In this document: one piece after another, positions 1 through 5,580 of the stretch | Layout: each line of letters begins with the position of its first letter | Position numbering within the stretch: the stretch's first letter is position 1 | Source: Gammaproteobacteria bacterium | GTDB lineage: Bacteria > Pseudomonadota > Gammaproteobacteria > PS1 > Pseudothioglobaceae | DNA: 7,855 nt | Reading direction: 5' to 3' | Assembly: GCA_015658965.1 (NCBI GenBank) | Contig: DQNX01000071.1 | Location: 1-7,855 of the forward strand | Notes under the pieces: model-generated | The model's input: only the letters and a program-made list of their open reading frames with translations | What the model was told of the DNA's origin: nothing | Databases searched by the model: none | Program-made: the position numbers and the translations under genes

Positions 1-79
1 GACCTTTACGCTGATATAAAGCGCCAAAATCTGGAAAAATCATAGACTCTATAATTGAAACAACTACAAAACGAGACAT
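1..79. other. Left-edge fragment, coding strand undecided
   Basis: Two incompatible short reading frames cover this edge and I cannot choose between them. On the plus strand a frame open from base 1 ends at a TAG at 43-45 and reads DLYADIKRQNLEKS, which looks like a charged C-terminal helix; it would make this gene convergent with the small secreted protein gene that ends at 89. On the minus strand an ATG at 79-77 opens a frame of 26 codons running out of the window (MSRFVVVSIIESMIFPDF...), starting 10 bp past the stop of that same gene, with no clear ribosome binding site. Neither is longer than chance allows in AT-rich DNA. I recognise neither product, and I see no terminator hairpin between 45 and 89. 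Confidence 0.25.
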
Positions 80-88
80 AACGATTAA

Positions 89-337
89 TTAGTCATTAAC
101 CGAATAACACGCAACACCGCCTTTTTGTGATCCTGCGGCAAACATGCAACGCGTATTTGGATTGTCAGCGGGGATCCATTCATACACACGGATATTCCAA
201 CCAGCTGTTTCGATTAAGTATTCAGCACTTGGTTTGAGTGTTTCAGCGCCCATCATAGTTACCTTTTCCCATAAGCCTGCCGAAGCAGCAAGTGACAAAG
301 AAAATAAGGCGCATAATGCAATTAATTTAATTTTCAT
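89..337 (-). CDS. Small secreted protein of unknown function
   Basis: An 82-residue protein with a clear Sec signal peptide: positive start (MKIK), hydrophobic core at residues 5-18 and an ASA|G cleavage site near residue 20. The mature part is therefore about 62 residues and probably periplasmic. There is no lipobox; the only early cysteine (C9) is inside the hydrophobic core. The mature part is rich in Trp and Tyr and has two cysteines, C64 and C77, which could form one disulfide around a Gly-rich stretch (AAGSQKGGVA). A good ribosome binding site (AGGA, about 7 bases upstream) supports the ATG at 337-335. It starts 23 bp after the djlA stop on the same strand, so it may be the last gene of the rhlE-djlA transcript. 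I do not recognise the family and assign no function. Confidence 0.75.
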   Translation of the reverse strand: MKIKLIALCALFSLSLAASAGLWEKVTMMGAETLKPSAEYLIETAGWNIRVYEWIPADNPNTRCMFAAGSQKGGVACYSVND

Positions 338-360
338 ATTTTTTCCTAGATTGGTCTGAT

Positions 361-1137
361 TTAGCGCATACCGCGCTGTTTTTTGAGTAGCTCGTAGGCA
401 CTGATAATCTCTTTGGTTTTTTCTTCGGCAATTTTCATCATTTCTTCTGGCAAGCCTTTGGCAACTAATTTGTCAGGGTGATGCTGGGCTAATAACCGGC
501 GATAGGCGCGCTTTAGTTCTTTGTCTGATAGGGTTTCATCAACGCCGAGTATTGCGTATGCATCGTCAGCTGACAGCTCGCTACCATGGTTGGCGGCGGC
601 AAATTGCTGGATTAGACTGTCTAATTCTTGCAGTGAGAAATGTAATTTTTGCGTAATGTATTTAAGGGCTTCGCGCTCTGTATTGTCGAGTACGCCATCG
701 GCATAGGCTGCTTGAATTTGCATTTCCAAAAACATGCGCACCAAATGCGTACGCCCATGGCTTTCAATGCGAAATTGCTCCAGCACTTCATCAAGATTAA
801 AATCAGCTTGCTTGCCTTGGTTAAATAACTGTTTGGCAACTTTTTGCATGTCATCTGCCAGTTGCATGTGCTGCATGATTTTCTGCGCTAATCGTATTTC
901 AGACGGTGACACTTTGCCATCAACTTTGGCAATATAGCCCATAACTGAAAATAAGCTACTAAAAAATGCCGCCTGAACGCGCTGCTGATCGCCAACATGG
1001 TAATCTTTAGCAAAGCCCCCAAAATTAGACTTGCCTTTGGAAAAATTACCCGCAAATGCCACGCCAAGCATAGCGCCAAGCGGCCCGCCAAGCATAAAAC
1101 CAAGCGTTCCGCCTAAAATTGTTGTCCACCAGCTCAT
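361..1137 (-). CDS. djlA: DjlA-like membrane-anchored DnaJ co-chaperone
   Basis: A 258-residue protein close to the usual DjlA length (about 270 in E. coli). Domain order matches DjlA: an N-terminal glycine-rich membrane segment at residues 6-30 with GxxxG-type spacing, thought in this family to mediate dimerisation; a central all-helical TerB-like domain, about residues 55-175, with two acidic loops (KVDGKVSPSE at 71-80 and YADGVLDNTE at 145-154); and a C-terminal J domain at about 191-258 with the essential HPD at 220-222. Family knowledge: the J domain faces the cytoplasm and stimulates the DnaK ATPase at the inner membrane. The start sits 2 bp after the rhlE stop, and its strong ribosome binding site (AGGGAAG) lies across the end of rhlE, so the two are very likely co-transcribed and perhaps translationally coupled. 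Identification is firm; the client proteins are unknown. Confidence 0.93.
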   Translation of the reverse strand: MSWWTTILGGTLGFMLGGPLGAMLGVAFAGNFSKGKSNFGGFAKDYHVGDQQRVQAAFFSSLFSVMGYIAKVDGKVSPSEIRLAQKIMQHMQLADDMQKVAKQLFNQGKQADFNLDEVLEQFRIESHGRTHLVRMFLEMQIQAAYADGVLDNTEREALKYITQKLHFSLQELDSLIQQFAAANHGSELSADDAYAILGVDETLSDKELKRAYRRLLAQHHPDKLVAKGLPEEMMKIAEEKTKEIISAYELLKKQRGMR

Positions 1138-1139
1138 AA

Positions 1140-2465
1140 TTACTTCCCTGTATTAGGCGATTTTTTTTGAGGTTTTTTCTTGGGTTTGTTGTCCCAAAAA
1201 CTTCTTTTTTTATTGGGTTTTTTACCCGTAGAATCACTGTCTTTTCCGTATCTAGGCTTGTTACGACTGTTGTTCTTTTTCGGTTTTTTGTTTTTAGGCG
1301 GGCGTATGTTCTTCGCCGATTCTGGAACGTCATGATCTGGGGTAAAATCATCGACCATAATCCGCTCTAATTTATTTTGGATGAGTCTTTCAATCTCAAA
1401 TAATTGCTTGGCTTCATCGGCGCTCACCAATGAAATAGCCTCGCCTTTAGAGCCCGCACGACCGGTACGACCAATGCGGTGTACATAATCCTCTGGCACG
1501 TGCGGTAGATCAAAATTCACCACGTGTGGCAGATCAATAATATCAATACCGCGAGCAGCAATATCCGTTGCCACCAACACATTCACCTTACCGGCTTTAA
1601 AATCGGCCAATGCTCTTGTACGCGCAGCTTGAGATTTATTGCCATGAATGGCTGATGCGCTGATGCCTTTTTTGCCCAACTGTGTGGCAATGCGATTAGC
1701 GCCGTGCTTGGTACGACTAAACACCAAGACTTGATACCAGCCGTGGTCTTTAATCAGCTTGGTTAACAGTGCTTGCTTTTTGGATTTATCCACAGGATGA
1801 ACCCATTGTTTAACGGATTTAACTGTGGTGTTGCGCGGCGTTGTGGAAATTTCAACTGGGTTGCGAACCATTGATTTTGCCAATTTTCTAATCTCGTCAG
1901 AAAACGTTGCTGAAAACATCAGCGTTTGTCTTTTAGCTGGCAAGATTTTTAAAATTCGTTTAATGTCGGGGAGGAAGCCCATATCCAGCATTCTATCAGC
2001 TTCATCAAATACAATGATTTCTAGCTGGTCAAATTTAACGGCATTTTGAGAATATAAGTCGATTAAACGCCCTGGCGTAGCGACTAAAATATCCACACCA
2101 CCTCGCAGTTTTTTCATTTGTGGATTGATCTTTACACCACCAAAAACCACCGCTGATTTAAGTGGCAAGTGCTTACCATAAGTGGCAACACTGTCTTGCA
2201 CTTGGGCGGCTAATTCGCGTGTTGGGGTAAGGATAAGGGTGCGTACTTGGTTTGATGTTGTTGGCTGACCTTGTGACAATAACTGCAAGATTGGCAAGGT
2301 GAATCCAGCGGTTTTACCTGTGCCTGTCTGCGCGGCAGCCATCACATCTTTACCCTCTAAAATTAAAGGAATGGATTTTTCTTGAATGGGAGAAGGGGTG
2401 TCGTAGCCTTGCTTTTTAACGGCCTCTAAGATGGCATCTGATAAGCCTAATTTTGTAAAACCCAT
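1140..2465 (-). CDS. rhlE: DEAD-box ATP-dependent RNA helicase, RhlE type
   Basis: A 441-residue DEAD-box helicase with both RecA-like domains and all the main motifs: Q motif around Q28 (TPSPIQ), Walker A AQTGTGKT at 45-52, PTREL at 81-85, TPGR at 130-133, DEAD at 154-157, SAT at 185-187, VFSRTKHGA at 248-256, VATDIAARGID at 298-308 and HRIGRTGRAG at 329-338. It unwinds or remodels RNA duplexes using ATP; RhlE members act in ribosome assembly and mRNA turnover in the cytoplasm. The last 55 or so residues (from about 387) form a Lys/Asn/Pro-rich basic tail without fold signals, typical of the extra RNA-binding tails in this group. RhlE is preferred over SrmB, DbpA or DeaD because of length, the short N-terminus and the lack of an extra folded RNA-binding domain; the exact paralogue is inferred. 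No clear ribosome binding site precedes the ATG. First gene of the rhlE-djlA unit, divergent from the DUF1289 gene. Confidence 0.92.
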   Translation of the reverse strand: MGFTKLGLSDAILEAVKKQGYDTPSPIQEKSIPLILEGKDVMAAAQTGTGKTAGFTLPILQLLSQGQPTTSNQVRTLILTPTRELAAQVQDSVATYGKHLPLKSAVVFGGVKINPQMKKLRGGVDILVATPGRLIDLYSQNAVKFDQLEIIVFDEADRMLDMGFLPDIKRILKILPAKRQTLMFSATFSDEIRKLAKSMVRNPVEISTTPRNTTVKSVKQWVHPVDKSKKQALLTKLIKDHGWYQVLVFSRTKHGANRIATQLGKKGISASAIHGNKSQAARTRALADFKAGKVNVLVATDIAARGIDIIDLPHVVNFDLPHVPEDYVHRIGRTGRAGSKGEAISLVSADEAKQLFEIERLIQNKLERIMVDDFTPDHDVPESAKNIRPPKNKKPKKNNSRNKPRYGKDSDSTGKKPNKKRSFWDNKPKKKPQKKSPNTGK

Positions 2466-2532
2466 AATATAATTTTATTTAAATGAAGGTGCGTATTTTA
2501 CATTCACTGCACCCAATAGTACAGGCTCAATC

Positions 2533-2538
2533 TATAAT
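2533..2538 (+). promoter_or_regulatory. Candidate -10 box for the DUF1289/CPXCG gene pair
   Basis: A perfect TATAAT lies in the 79-bp gap between the divergent rhlE and DUF1289 genes. It ends only 6 bases before the DUF1289 ATG at 2545, so the expected transcription start falls on or next to that ATG, giving a leaderless message. No good -35 element is seen 16-18 bp upstream, and there is only a weak GAG as ribosome binding site. This is inference from consensus only; TATAAT can occur by chance in AT-rich gaps. Confidence 0.4.
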
Positions 2539-2544
2539 GAGCTA

Positions 2545-2721
2545 ATGAGCCAAAATCAAATCATTGAAACACCTTGTGTGGATATTTGCAAGTACAACAA
2601 AAACAACTATTGTGTTGGCTGTAAACGTCATAGCGATGAAATCACCCATTGGATTAATTATTCAGATTCAATGCGTAAAGCGGTTATGCAAGATTTAAAA
2701 AATAGAAAAATCGATGAATGA
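2545..2721 (+). CDS. DUF1289 family Cys-rich small protein
   Basis: A 58-residue protein, short enough to be missed by length cut-offs. It carries the DUF1289 signature: TPCVDICKYN near the N-terminus, then CVGC and a following EITHW, with cysteines C11, C15, C23 and C26 in a CxxxC...CxxC pattern and the family's conserved E..xW after it. The four cysteines suggest a small metal-binding (zinc or iron) knuckle; function in the family is not established. The ATG at 2545 is the only sensible start, because an ATG 8 bases earlier is out of frame and stops after two codons. Its 3' end overlaps the next gene by 8 bases in another frame, so the two are almost certainly translated from one message. 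Cytoplasmic, no signal peptide. Other DUF1289 proteins are commonly of this size. Confidence 0.85.
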   Translation: MSQNQIIETPCVDICKYNKNNYCVGCKRHSDEITHWINYSDSMRKAVMQDLKNRKIDE

Positions 2722-2905
2722 GTTACAAACACATTCGATTGATTGCCCCTATTGTGGAGAAATTGTTGAAATAGATGTTGATTGCTCAACTTCGGATCAA
2801 AACTATATTGAAGACTGCTCAGTTTGCTGTAGACCTATCAATATAAGCATTGCAATTGATTTTGACAACCAAGTGCATGTGCTTGCCACACATGAAAATG
2901 AATAA
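2714..2905 (+). CDS. CPXCG motif-containing Cys-rich protein
   Basis: A 63-residue protein with the features of the CPXCG Cys-rich family: CPYCG at residues 11-15, then YIEDCSVCCRPI at 31-42, which is the family's most conserved block, followed by a short beta-like tail. Six cysteines (C11, C14, C24, C35, C38, C39) are present; C11/C14 and C35/C38 make a likely zinc-ribbon ligand set. The molecular function of the family is unknown. The ATG at 2714 lies inside the end of the DUF1289 gene (8-base overlap); an ATG at 2718 is in a different frame and is not used for this product. The stop lies only 3 bp from the stop of the convergent BolA gene, leaving no room for a separate terminator. Confidence 0.88.
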   Translation: MNELQTHSIDCPYCGEIVEIDVDCSTSDQNYIEDCSVCCRPINISIAIDFDNQVHVLATHENE

Positions 2906-2908
2906 AGT

Positions 2909-3139
2909 CTAGCTGTTTTCTGCTGGTGTTCTGGCTTTAATACTCAGAGCATGTAGCTCACCGCTGTCAATATTCTCACGCACTGCTGCCAACACCATTT
3001 TTTGTCTGGCCAATAATGGCATGCCTTCAAAAATAGATGAGACCACTAGGGTGGAACAATTACAGCCATCGCCTTGCATGGTAACCGTTGAGCCTTCAAC
3101 ACCAATCTCAAGCTTTGCTTGAACTTCTTCTAACGTCAT
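2909..3139 (-). CDS. ibaG: BolA family protein, IbaG-like
   Basis: A 76-residue single-domain BolA protein, the usual length of the short IbaG (YrbA) subgroup. It has the family's VVSSIFEGMPLLARQKMV block (residues 32-49) and the C-terminal ELHALSIKARTPAE block (61-74), including the invariant His (H63). BolA proteins pair with monothiol glutaredoxins to bind and pass on [2Fe-2S] clusters in the cytoplasm; IbaG has been tied to acid stress and iron handling in enterobacteria. Unusual here is the loop at 23-28, DGCNC, where many relatives have a histidine (DGSHF in E. coli IbaG, from memory). A GGAG ribosome binding site lies about 8 bases before the ATG. The gene starts 3 bp after the stop of the PiT transporter gene, so it looks like the last gene of that operon. 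The symbol is by similarity of subgroup, not proven orthology. Confidence 0.85.
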   Translation of the reverse strand: MTLEEVQAKLEIGVEGSTVTMQGDGCNCSTLVVSSIFEGMPLLARQKMVLAAVRENIDSGELHALSIKARTPAENS

Positions 3140-3142
3140 AAT

Positions 3143-4411
3143 TTACGCTCCAAATATGCCTTTTAGCATAAAGAAAAATACGATTGACATAATTGCGCCT
3201 GCGGGCAATGTAATCAACCATGATAAAAATATTTTGTTAATCACTCGTGTGTCAAGTGCTGCTAAACCACGGGCCAAACCCACACCAAGTACCGCACCTA
3301 CCAACACCTGAGTGGTCGAAACTGGTAAGCCTGTACCCGATGCAATAACAACTGTGGCAGCCGCAGCTAGCGTTGCCGCAAAGCCACGTGATGGGGTCAG
3401 CTGAGTAATACCCGTACCGACTGTGGCAATGACTTTGTGCCCATAAGTTACCAAACCAAAAACGATACCACCACCACCAACCAACAACACCCAAACCGGT
3501 AACACACTCTTAGAGCCAATTAGTCCACCACTATCAATTACACCATAAATTGCAGCTAGTGGGCCAATGGCATTTGCCACATCGTTTGAGCCGTGAGCAA
3601 AAGCCATGGCTGCAGCAGTAATAATCATCAACACGCTGAAAATTCTTTCCATAGAAGTAAAGTGAAAATCTTTATTTTCTTTAGGATCGACTTGAATACG
3701 TCGAATAATAATGGTGCCTACAAGTGTAACCAACAGACCAAAACCTATCGCCAGTAGGTAGCTGGTACCTAAATCAAAACTTAAACCAACATGCTTGAGG
3801 CCTTTAAAAATTGTAACCAAGGAAATAATAAAACCGACTAAAAACATATAATAAGGCACATATTTCTTAGCATTGTCAAAGGGATCGTCTGTGTCAATAA
3901 TCAGATTTTGCAGGCTTCTAAACAACGTAAAAGCAATTATTCCTGCCAACAATGGAGACACCACCCAGCTCATGGCAATATTACCTACCTTGTCCCAAGC
4001 AACGGCATCAACCCCCACACCAACCGCACCAAAACCCACGATTGCGCCGACGATGGAGTGTGTGGTTGATACTGGCCAACCCAAGTTTGAGGCAATCATC
4101 AGCCAAGTACCCGCTGCTAGCAACGATGCCAACATACCATAAACCAATAAATGTGGGCTGTCAGCAAAAATATTTGCATCCAAAATACCTTTACGAATCG
4201 TCGCTGTTACTTCGCCACCCGCCAAAATAGCACCAGCAAATTCAAAAATAACAGCGATAATGATCGCTTGCTTAATGGTGATAGCCCCTGAGCCTACCGA
4301 GGTACCCATGGCATTGGCCACATCATTTGCGCCGACACCCCAAGCCATAAACAAACCAAATGCAACCGCTAAAACTAATAATATATCACCATACTGTGCA
4401 ATAATTTCCAT
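3143..4411 (-). CDS. PiT-family inorganic phosphate transporter
   Basis: A 422-residue, very hydrophobic inner-membrane protein of the PiT (PHO4) family, which imports inorganic phosphate, usually as metal-phosphate with protons or with sodium. The two inverted-repeat halves each carry the signature: GANDVANAMGTSVGSGAI at about 27-44 with GWPVSTTHSIVGAI at 111-124, and again HGSNDVANAIGPLAAI at about 273-288 with GLPVSTTQVLVGAV at 361-374. The conserved Asn-Asp pairs sit in the transport path. A hydrophilic loop near 165-190 (DTDDPFDNAKK) and another near 240-256 divide the halves. Length is normal for the compact members; E. coli PitA is longer because of its middle loop. It follows the DUF47 gene by 9 bp and precedes the BolA gene by 3 bp, so all three share a transcript. 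Whether phosphate, or also sulfate-like ions, is the substrate cannot be read from sequence; phosphate is the family default. Confidence 0.94.
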   Translation of the reverse strand: MEIIAQYGDILLVLAVAFGLFMAWGVGANDVANAMGTSVGSGAITIKQAIIIAVIFEFAGAILAGGEVTATIRKGILDANIFADSPHLLVYGMLASLLAAGTWLMIASNLGWPVSTTHSIVGAIVGFGAVGVGVDAVAWDKVGNIAMSWVVSPLLAGIIAFTLFRSLQNLIIDTDDPFDNAKKYVPYYMFLVGFIISLVTIFKGLKHVGLSFDLGTSYLLAIGFGLLVTLVGTIIIRRIQVDPKENKDFHFTSMERIFSVLMIITAAAMAFAHGSNDVANAIGPLAAIYGVIDSGGLIGSKSVLPVWVLLVGGGGIVFGLVTYGHKVIATVGTGITQLTPSRGFAATLAAAATVVIASGTGLPVSTTQVLVGAVLGVGLARGLAALDTRVINKIFLSWLITLPAGAIMSIVFFFMLKGIFGA

Positions 4412-4420
4412 GATTTTTCC

Positions 4421-5098
4421 TTACTTAGCAAGTAGTATTTCTAATCGAGAACCGACTTTTTGAGCCGAATCTGCCAACTCGCCCAGCCATTCAACAGCAC
4501 GATAATAAAATATCACATCGACTGGCGGAAGGTCTGACTCAAGTGGAAATAACTTGGTACGAATGACATGCTGGATCTTATCTGACTTACTTTCAAGGTC
4601 ATTAATCTCACCAATAATAGAGCCAACCACTTTACGCTCACGAGAGCCAAATGCAGTTTCTAACAATTCGTCTAGTTCATTGACTGCCTTTAATGCGGCG
4701 GCTGAAGTCTTAATACAGACGTCAGTGAGCTCAATAATATCATCGAAAATTTCATTTGGTAGTGTCATCTTACGGTTAATCATCAAACCAGAAACATCTT
4801 TAGTGGTGTTGGCAATAGAGTCTTGAATAAGCAATAAATCAAGTAAATCACGGCGTGAAAATGGCATCATAAAAGTTGATGGCAGACTTAAGCGTAATTT
4901 CTTCTTCAGGATGTCCGCTTCACCCTCTTTGGTGCCGATTTGGCTTCTAATTTGTTCGGCCTTATCCCAGTTTTGTTCATGGATAGCAACCATAAAGCCT
5001 TTAAGCTCTGAAACACACGAATGCACCCTAGTCATATGCCGTTGTAATGGACTGATTGGTGATTTGCCAAACAGGCCGTCAATAATACTTTTTGCCAT
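4421..5098 (-). CDS. DUF47 / PhoU-like protein partnered with PiT transporter
   Basis: A 225-residue, soluble, nearly all-helical protein of the DUF47 (TIGR00153-type, PhoU-like) family. Opening GKSPISPLQRHM is typical, and acidic metal-binding-like segments are visible (KEGEADILKKKLR about 57-69; DLESKSDKIQHVI about 167-179). The family routinely sits beside a PiT transporter, as here with only 9 bp to the downstream pit gene, and is thought to modulate transport or phosphate sensing in the way PhoU does for the Pst system; direct mechanism is poorly known. The start is supported by a strong AGAGGAAAAGAAG purine-rich ribosome binding region just before the ATG at 5098-5096. It leads the DUF47-pit-ibaG operon and has its own promoter candidate reaching into the end of ccoS. 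No signal peptide or membrane segment. Confidence 0.92.
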   Translation of the reverse strand: MAKSIIDGLFGKSPISPLQRHMTRVHSCVSELKGFMVAIHEQNWDKAEQIRSQIGTKEGEADILKKKLRLSLPSTFMMPFSRRDLLDLLLIQDSIANTTKDVSGLMINRKMTLPNEIFDDIIELTDVCIKTSAAALKAVNELDELLETAFGSRERKVVGSIIGEINDLESKSDKIQHVIRTKLFPLESDLPPVDVIFYYRAVEWLGELADSAQKVGSRLEILLAK

Positions 5099-5139
5099 CT
5101 TCTTTTCCTCTTTATTATTCTTCTATGTTCTAAGTGCGA

Positions 5140-5167
5140 ATTTTCAATAAATACAGCCGTGTGTCAA
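5140..5167 (-). promoter_or_regulatory. Candidate sigma70 promoter for the DUF47-pit-ibaG operon
   Basis: Read on the minus strand, a perfect -35 TTGACA (5167-5162) overlaps the ccoS stop codon, followed by a 16-bp spacer and GAAAAT (5145-5140, four of six matches to TATAAT). The predicted transcript would start near 5133, about 35 bases before the DUF47 ATG. The spacer holds CTGTATT, which resembles half of a Pho box, but the second half is absent, so phosphate control through PhoB is not supported. Confidence 0.45.
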
Positions 5168-5343
5168 GTCTTATTTAAGATTTTTTTAGGCTTAAAATCC
5201 TCATCATCTTCATCAAACAAAATACGCTGACCTTCGCCTTCTAAATCGTCATATTGCCCGCTCTTAATCCCCATCATTAAAAGGATTGCCAGCACCACGC
5301 CGACAAAAATCATACTCGGTATTAACCAATAAATTACATCCAT
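5164..5343 (-). CDS. ccoS: cbb3-type cytochrome oxidase assembly protein CcoS
   Basis: A 59-residue protein, below common length cut-offs but clearly CcoS: start MDVIYWLIPSMIFVG, one N-terminal transmembrane helix (about residues 5-24), then KSGQYDDLEGEGQRILFDED, the family's hallmark juxtamembrane block, and a short charged tail (EDDEDFKPKK). Typical length is 45-70 residues. CcoS is an inner-membrane factor needed to mature the cbb3 oxidase, in known systems for cofactor insertion into CcoN; cbb3 oxidases serve respiration at low oxygen. It is normally next to ccoI and the ccoGH genes, but none of these, nor ccoNOPQ, is in this window. Upstream lies a perfect TATAAT and only a weak ribosome binding site (GAAG). 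The stop codon overlaps the -35 box of the following operon, 65 bp before DUF47. Confidence 0.88.
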   Translation of the reverse strand: MDVIYWLIPSMIFVGVVLAILLMMGIKSGQYDDLEGEGQRILFDEDDEDFKPKKILNKT

Positions 5344-5392
5344 TTTTTTACTTCAATTAGTTTCATAAATTCATATTACCACAATTAATTTC

Positions 5393-5420
5393 ATTATATT
5401 CTAAGAGACCTTTGCATAAA
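5393..5420 (-). promoter_or_regulatory. Candidate ccoS promoter
   Basis: On the minus strand a perfect TATAAT (5398-5393) lies about 50 bp before the ccoS ATG, giving an expected leader of roughly 43 bases. The best -35 with a 16-bp spacer is TTTATG (5420-5415), matching three of six positions and lying inside the putative insertion-sequence end. An Fnr-type operator, common ahead of cbb3 genes, is not visible. Confidence 0.35.
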
Positions 5421-5508
5421 TATAAATAATCATCAAAACAGCTGCCCATTGATTCAAATTTGAACTGGTGAATAATGCTTTAATTTTAACCTTATGATGT
5501 TGATCAGA
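5401..5508 (-). pseudogene. Possible transposase C-terminal relic with IS end
   Basis: On the minus strand 35 codons are open between a TAG at 5511-5509 and a TAG at 5403-5401. They read like a protein tail: ...KALFTSSNLNQW near the middle and IYIYAKVS at the end. The last codons lie in gagacctttgcataaatat (plus strand, 5405-5423), which resembles the GAGACCTTTGCA terminal inverted repeats of several IS5-family elements, and a transposase stop codon sitting at the element's end is a common arrangement. No matching opposite end, no target duplication and no upstream transposase domain are visible, so if real it is a decayed remnant. The family call rests on memory of terminal repeats and is uncertain; the stretch may be plain intergenic DNA. 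Confidence 0.3.
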
Positions 5509-5573
5509 CTAATGCCGACTAACAAGTTCAAGTCAACGATTGCTAATATTTACGCGGCATTCAAAAGACTGAT
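5503..5573. repeat. Imperfect inverted repeat downstream of azlD
   Basis: Arms at 5503-5517 (atcagactaatgccg) and 5555-5573 (cggcattcaaaagactgat) are inverted copies: 14 of 15 positions pair, with a 4-base insertion in the second arm, around a 37-base loop. It begins 8 bp after the azlD stop codon in the direction of azlD transcription. There is no T-run after the stem on the minus strand, so a standard Rho-independent terminator is not supported; it could stabilise the 3' end of the azlCD message, or belong to the adjoining element relic. Confidence 0.5.
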
Positions 5574-5580
5574 TATATAC

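Larger units (their letters stand above)
5344..5580. other. Intergenic region between azlD and ccoS
   Basis: This 237-bp stretch is the longest gene-free gap in the window. From right to left it holds the inverted repeat, the possible transposase tail and IS end, a perfect 12-bp palindrome (ttcaaatttgaa, 5453-5464), and the TATAAT before ccoS. I see no intact gene, tRNA or obvious structured RNA in it. Confidence 0.6.

Noticed and set aside
1140..1310. Low-complexity Lys/Asn/Pro repeats at the RhlE C-terminus as a nucleotide repeat element
   Set aside because: The T-rich plus-strand pattern is explained by AAA/AAC codons of the basic RNA-binding tail normal for RhlE-like helicases; no regular repeat unit is present.
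521..1370. Open frames on the plus strand and alternative minus frames over djlA and the end of rhlE
   Set aside because: The DjlA and RhlE frames have full domain sets and good starts; the others have no domain signals and overlap them entirely.
3252..4230. Several long open frames on both strands across the PiT gene
   Set aside because: They are shadows of a strongly conserved transporter frame; their products are low in recognisable motifs and overlap it completely.
5146..5161. Pho box (PhoB site) ahead of the DUF47-pit operon
   Set aside because: Only one CTGTATT half resembles the 7-base repeat; the second half with 4-base spacing is missing, and the promoter has a consensus -35, unlike PhoB-dependent promoters.
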